A DNA stretch of 14,873 nucleotides from Bacteroidales bacterium GP1 (GTDB taxonomy: Bacteria; Bacteroidota; Bacteroidia; Bacteroidales; Muribaculaceae). Made by a program: the position numbers and the translations under genes. Location of the stretch: assembly GCA_001701105.1 (NCBI GenBank), contig DAAI01000059.1, positions 27,037-41,909 on the forward strand, given 5' to 3'. The notes under the pieces were generated by a model. That model saw nothing but the letters and a program-made list of their open reading frames with translations, was not told the DNA's origin and ran no database searches. This document shows, piece after piece, positions 13,334 to 14,873 of the stretch (its first letter is position 1; each line of letters starts with the position of its first letter).

Positions 13334-14353
13334 ATGTCTGTACGCAGACATACCCCAATGGCCAAAAAAATGAATTGCAATAGCAAAGGAATAAAGACAG
13401 GGTTACGTCGAATCCTGGCGGGGATTGTGCTTACTTCAGCAACCACATCCGGGGCCGGCGCACTTACCCTCGAGAAGATAAGATATGGTGATTTTTCGCA
13501 ATGGGTTACCCGATCGATCACGGAATCAAAGATTCTCGGGGGTGCCACAAAGACGGTCTATGCCGTAGGCCCGACCCGCTCGATTAAAGGAAATGTGGCC
13601 TACAGTCAGGGCGATTCTCCGTGGGCGTCGAGTAATGTTTATGCCAAGGTTTCAGGAATTGTAAAAGCCTCGAACACCGTCTCGCCGGCCACCATAAATG
13701 GCAATAAGGTAGCCAAGCTGGAGACGAAGATGGAGCACGTGAAAGCCCTGGGTATAATAAATCTTGACGTGATGGTCACCGGTACGCTGTTCATCGGAAA
13801 GTTGGTGGAGCCGGTATCCTCGACAAGTGATCCCTATGCGAAAATGGAGATGGGGATGAAGTACAACAAGCGTCCGAAGGCACTCGTCTATGACTTCAGC
13901 GTTGAAATGCCTAATGTTAATACGCGTGTAAAGTCGACGGGCTTCGGGCGTAAAAAGACACTCAACGGGCGCGATCAGGCGGAAGTCTATGTGCTTCTTC
14001 AGAAGCGTTGGGAAGATAAGAACGGAAATATCTACGCACAGCGCGTCGGCACGGGCCGGGAGAGGTATTCAAAATCGATTCCGTGGACTAAGGGGCATGA
14101 GCTGCCGATCCATTATGGCGACATCACCCGCGAACCTTTCTATAAGCCGTGGATGGGATTGCTAAGCGGCGACAAGGCATATCATGCTTATAATTCCAAG
14201 GGGAAGCTGGTGCCGGTGCAGGAAGTAGGATGGGCGCCTGAATCCACAATGCCTACTCATGTGCTTGTTATGGCTTCCACGACGTGCGGCGAGGCATTCA
14301 TCGGCACCGAGGGACTTACGATGTATATCGACAATATAGCGTTTGGCTTTTGA
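13334..14353 (+). CDS. exported PCMD-domain-containing protein
   Basis: This 339-residue protein resembles the Bacteroidetes PCMD family (putative carbohydrate metabolism domain), a beta-rich domain found in surface or periplasmic proteins. A basic N-terminus and a hydrophobic stretch (LAGIVLTSATTSGAGA) form a signal peptide, probably cleaved near residue 43; no lipobox cysteine is visible. Typical segments are YGDFSQWVTRSI, NVYAKVSGIVKAS, PYAKMEMGMKYNKRPKAL, YVLLQKRWEDKNGNIYA and a C-terminal VLVMASTTCGEAFIG ending in YIDNIAFGF. The start is uncertain: ATG 13334 has an AT-rich upstream context, while ATG 13358 or 13370 would still give a good signal peptide. The ligand is unknown. The name reflects family classification, not a shown activity. 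Confidence 0.8.
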   Translation: MSVRRHTPMAKKMNCNSKGIKTGLRRILAGIVLTSATTSGAGALTLEKIRYGDFSQWVTRSITESKILGGATKTVYAVGPTRSIKGNVAYSQGDSPWASSNVYAKVSGIVKASNTVSPATINGNKVAKLETKMEHVKALGIINLDVMVTGTLFIGKLVEPVSSTSDPYAKMEMGMKYNKRPKALVYDFSVEMPNVNTRVKSTGFGRKKTLNGRDQAEVYVLLQKRWEDKNGNIYAQRVGTGRERYSKSIPWTKGHELPIHYGDITREPFYKPWMGLLSGDKAYHAYNSKGKLVPVQEVGWAPESTMPTHVLVMASTTCGEAFIGTEGLTMYIDNIAFGF

Positions 14354-14379
14354 GCGAGGCGCATAATACAAGGAAAAGG

Positions 14380-14873
14380 ATGAAGATAGCGATTATAGGA
14401 TACGGCCGCATGGGGAAGGCTATCGAACGGATAGCCACGGCGAAAGGGGATGAGATCGTATGCCGGATAGATGTGGATAACACCGCGGATTTCGATAGCG
14501 AGGCATTCCGGTCGGCGGATGTGGCCATAGAGTTCTCAGTGCCGACAATGGCTAAGGAAAATGTGTTGCGCGCATTGCGTGCAGGGGTGCCGGTGGTGAC
14601 GGGCACCACCGGGTGGGCCGACTCGCTCTCAGAAGTTGAGGAGGAATGCCGGCGGCTCGGCGGCTCGATGATGTGGGCGTCGAACTTCTCCATAGGCGTG
14701 AACATATTCATGGCCGTAAACCGTTATCTTGCGCGCATCATGGATAAATTCCCCGATTACCATCCTCATATCGTGGAGACTCATCATGTGCATAAACTCG
14801 ATCATCCGTCGGGTACGGCCGTGACACTTGCCGGCGACATCATAGCTGCCGACAGGCATCTGAAAGAGTGGCA
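14380..14873 (+). CDS. dapB: 4-hydroxy-tetrahydrodipicolinate reductase, 3' end outside window
   Basis: The first 164 codons of DapB are present; this cytoplasmic enzyme reduces the dihydrodipicolinate intermediate with NAD(P)H in the diaminopimelate/lysine pathway. The Rossmann nucleotide-binding loop is IIGYGRMGKAIE (5-16). VVTGTTGW (72-79) contacts the cofactor, and MMWASNFSIGVNIF (97-110) starts the tetramerisation/substrate domain. The active-site signature HHVHKLDHPSGTA (135-147) contains the catalytic histidine and lysine K139. No defect is visible up to the edge. A purine-rich AGGAAAAGG lies directly before the ATG, unusual here because most starts in the window lack a Shine-Dalgarno-like site. 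The 26-nt gap after the PCMD gene allows co-transcription. Confidence 0.95.
   Translation, partial: MKIAIIGYGRMGKAIERIATAKGDEIVCRIDVDNTADFDSEAFRSADVAIEFSVPTMAKENVLRALRAGVPVVTGTTGWADSLSEVEEECRRLGGSMMWASNFSIGVNIFMAVNRYLARIMDKFPDYHPHIVETHHVHKLDHPSGTAVTLAGDIIAADRHLKEW

Noticed and set aside
13222..13548. Minus-strand ORF across the G-rich tract and the PCMD start
   Set aside because: It runs antisense to a clear coding gene and its content is low-complexity over the GA-rich tract. A shadow frame.
1..14873. CRISPR arrays, tRNA/rRNA genes, insertion sequences, phage genes
   Set aside because: I looked for regularly spaced repeats, tRNA-like arms and transposase/integrase motifs on both strands and saw none that could be supported.

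Overview
The window looks like chromosome from a Bacteroidales bacterium; a gut Muribaculaceae/Bacteroides-type organism is plausible. The reasons are Bacteroidetes-type -7 boxes (TAnnTTTG) upstream of genes, weak or absent Shine-Dalgarno sequences, a PCMD-domain exported protein, and the overall gene families. The genus is inference and cannot be fixed from this sequence alone.

Layout. (1) 1-3743, plus strand: the tail of an unidentified membrane protein, a YtrA-type GntR regulator, an ABC ATPase, its ABC-2 permease and an acyltransferase-3-like membrane protein. Spacing is tight (TAATG and ATGA overlaps, a 6-nt gap), so this is one operon. (2) 3744-5274: an accessory patch. It holds a structured non-coding stretch with a good -7 box and a T7-tailed hairpin, an AlkD-type DNA alkylation repair gene, a 45-codon zinc-ribbon ORF, what looks like the broken C-terminal part of a Fic gene, and a 58-nt element that folds as a three-way junction. 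(3) 13027 down to 5275, minus strand: a seven-gene operon in the order membrane fusion protein, MacB/LolD-type ATPase, FtsX permease A, FtsX permease B, TolC-family outer membrane protein, REC-Fis response regulator, NtrB/NtrY-like histidine kinase. (4) 13028-13333: a divergent intergenic region with a promoter for each side, a TGTCC-N6-GGACA palindrome and a G-quadruplex motif. (5) 13334-14873, plus strand: a secreted PCMD-domain protein, then the first two thirds of dapB (lysine/diaminopimelate synthesis), cut by the window edge.

How they work together. The minus-strand operon encodes every part of a MacAB-TolC-like envelope exporter plus its own two-component system at the 3' end. The kinase has almost no periplasmic domain. 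The regulator has a Fis-type DNA-binding helix but no AAA+ domain, so it probably acts as a conventional activator or repressor, perhaps at the palindrome upstream of the operon promoter. The first operon is a separate ABC-2 transporter, probably autoregulated by its GntR protein. No CRISPR array, tRNA, rRNA, intact transposon or phage gene was seen.

The least-explained stretches are 3771-4002 (candidate sRNA or leader), 5225-5282 (three-way-junction element) and 13136-13274 (operator plus G4). None is proven to be a new system.
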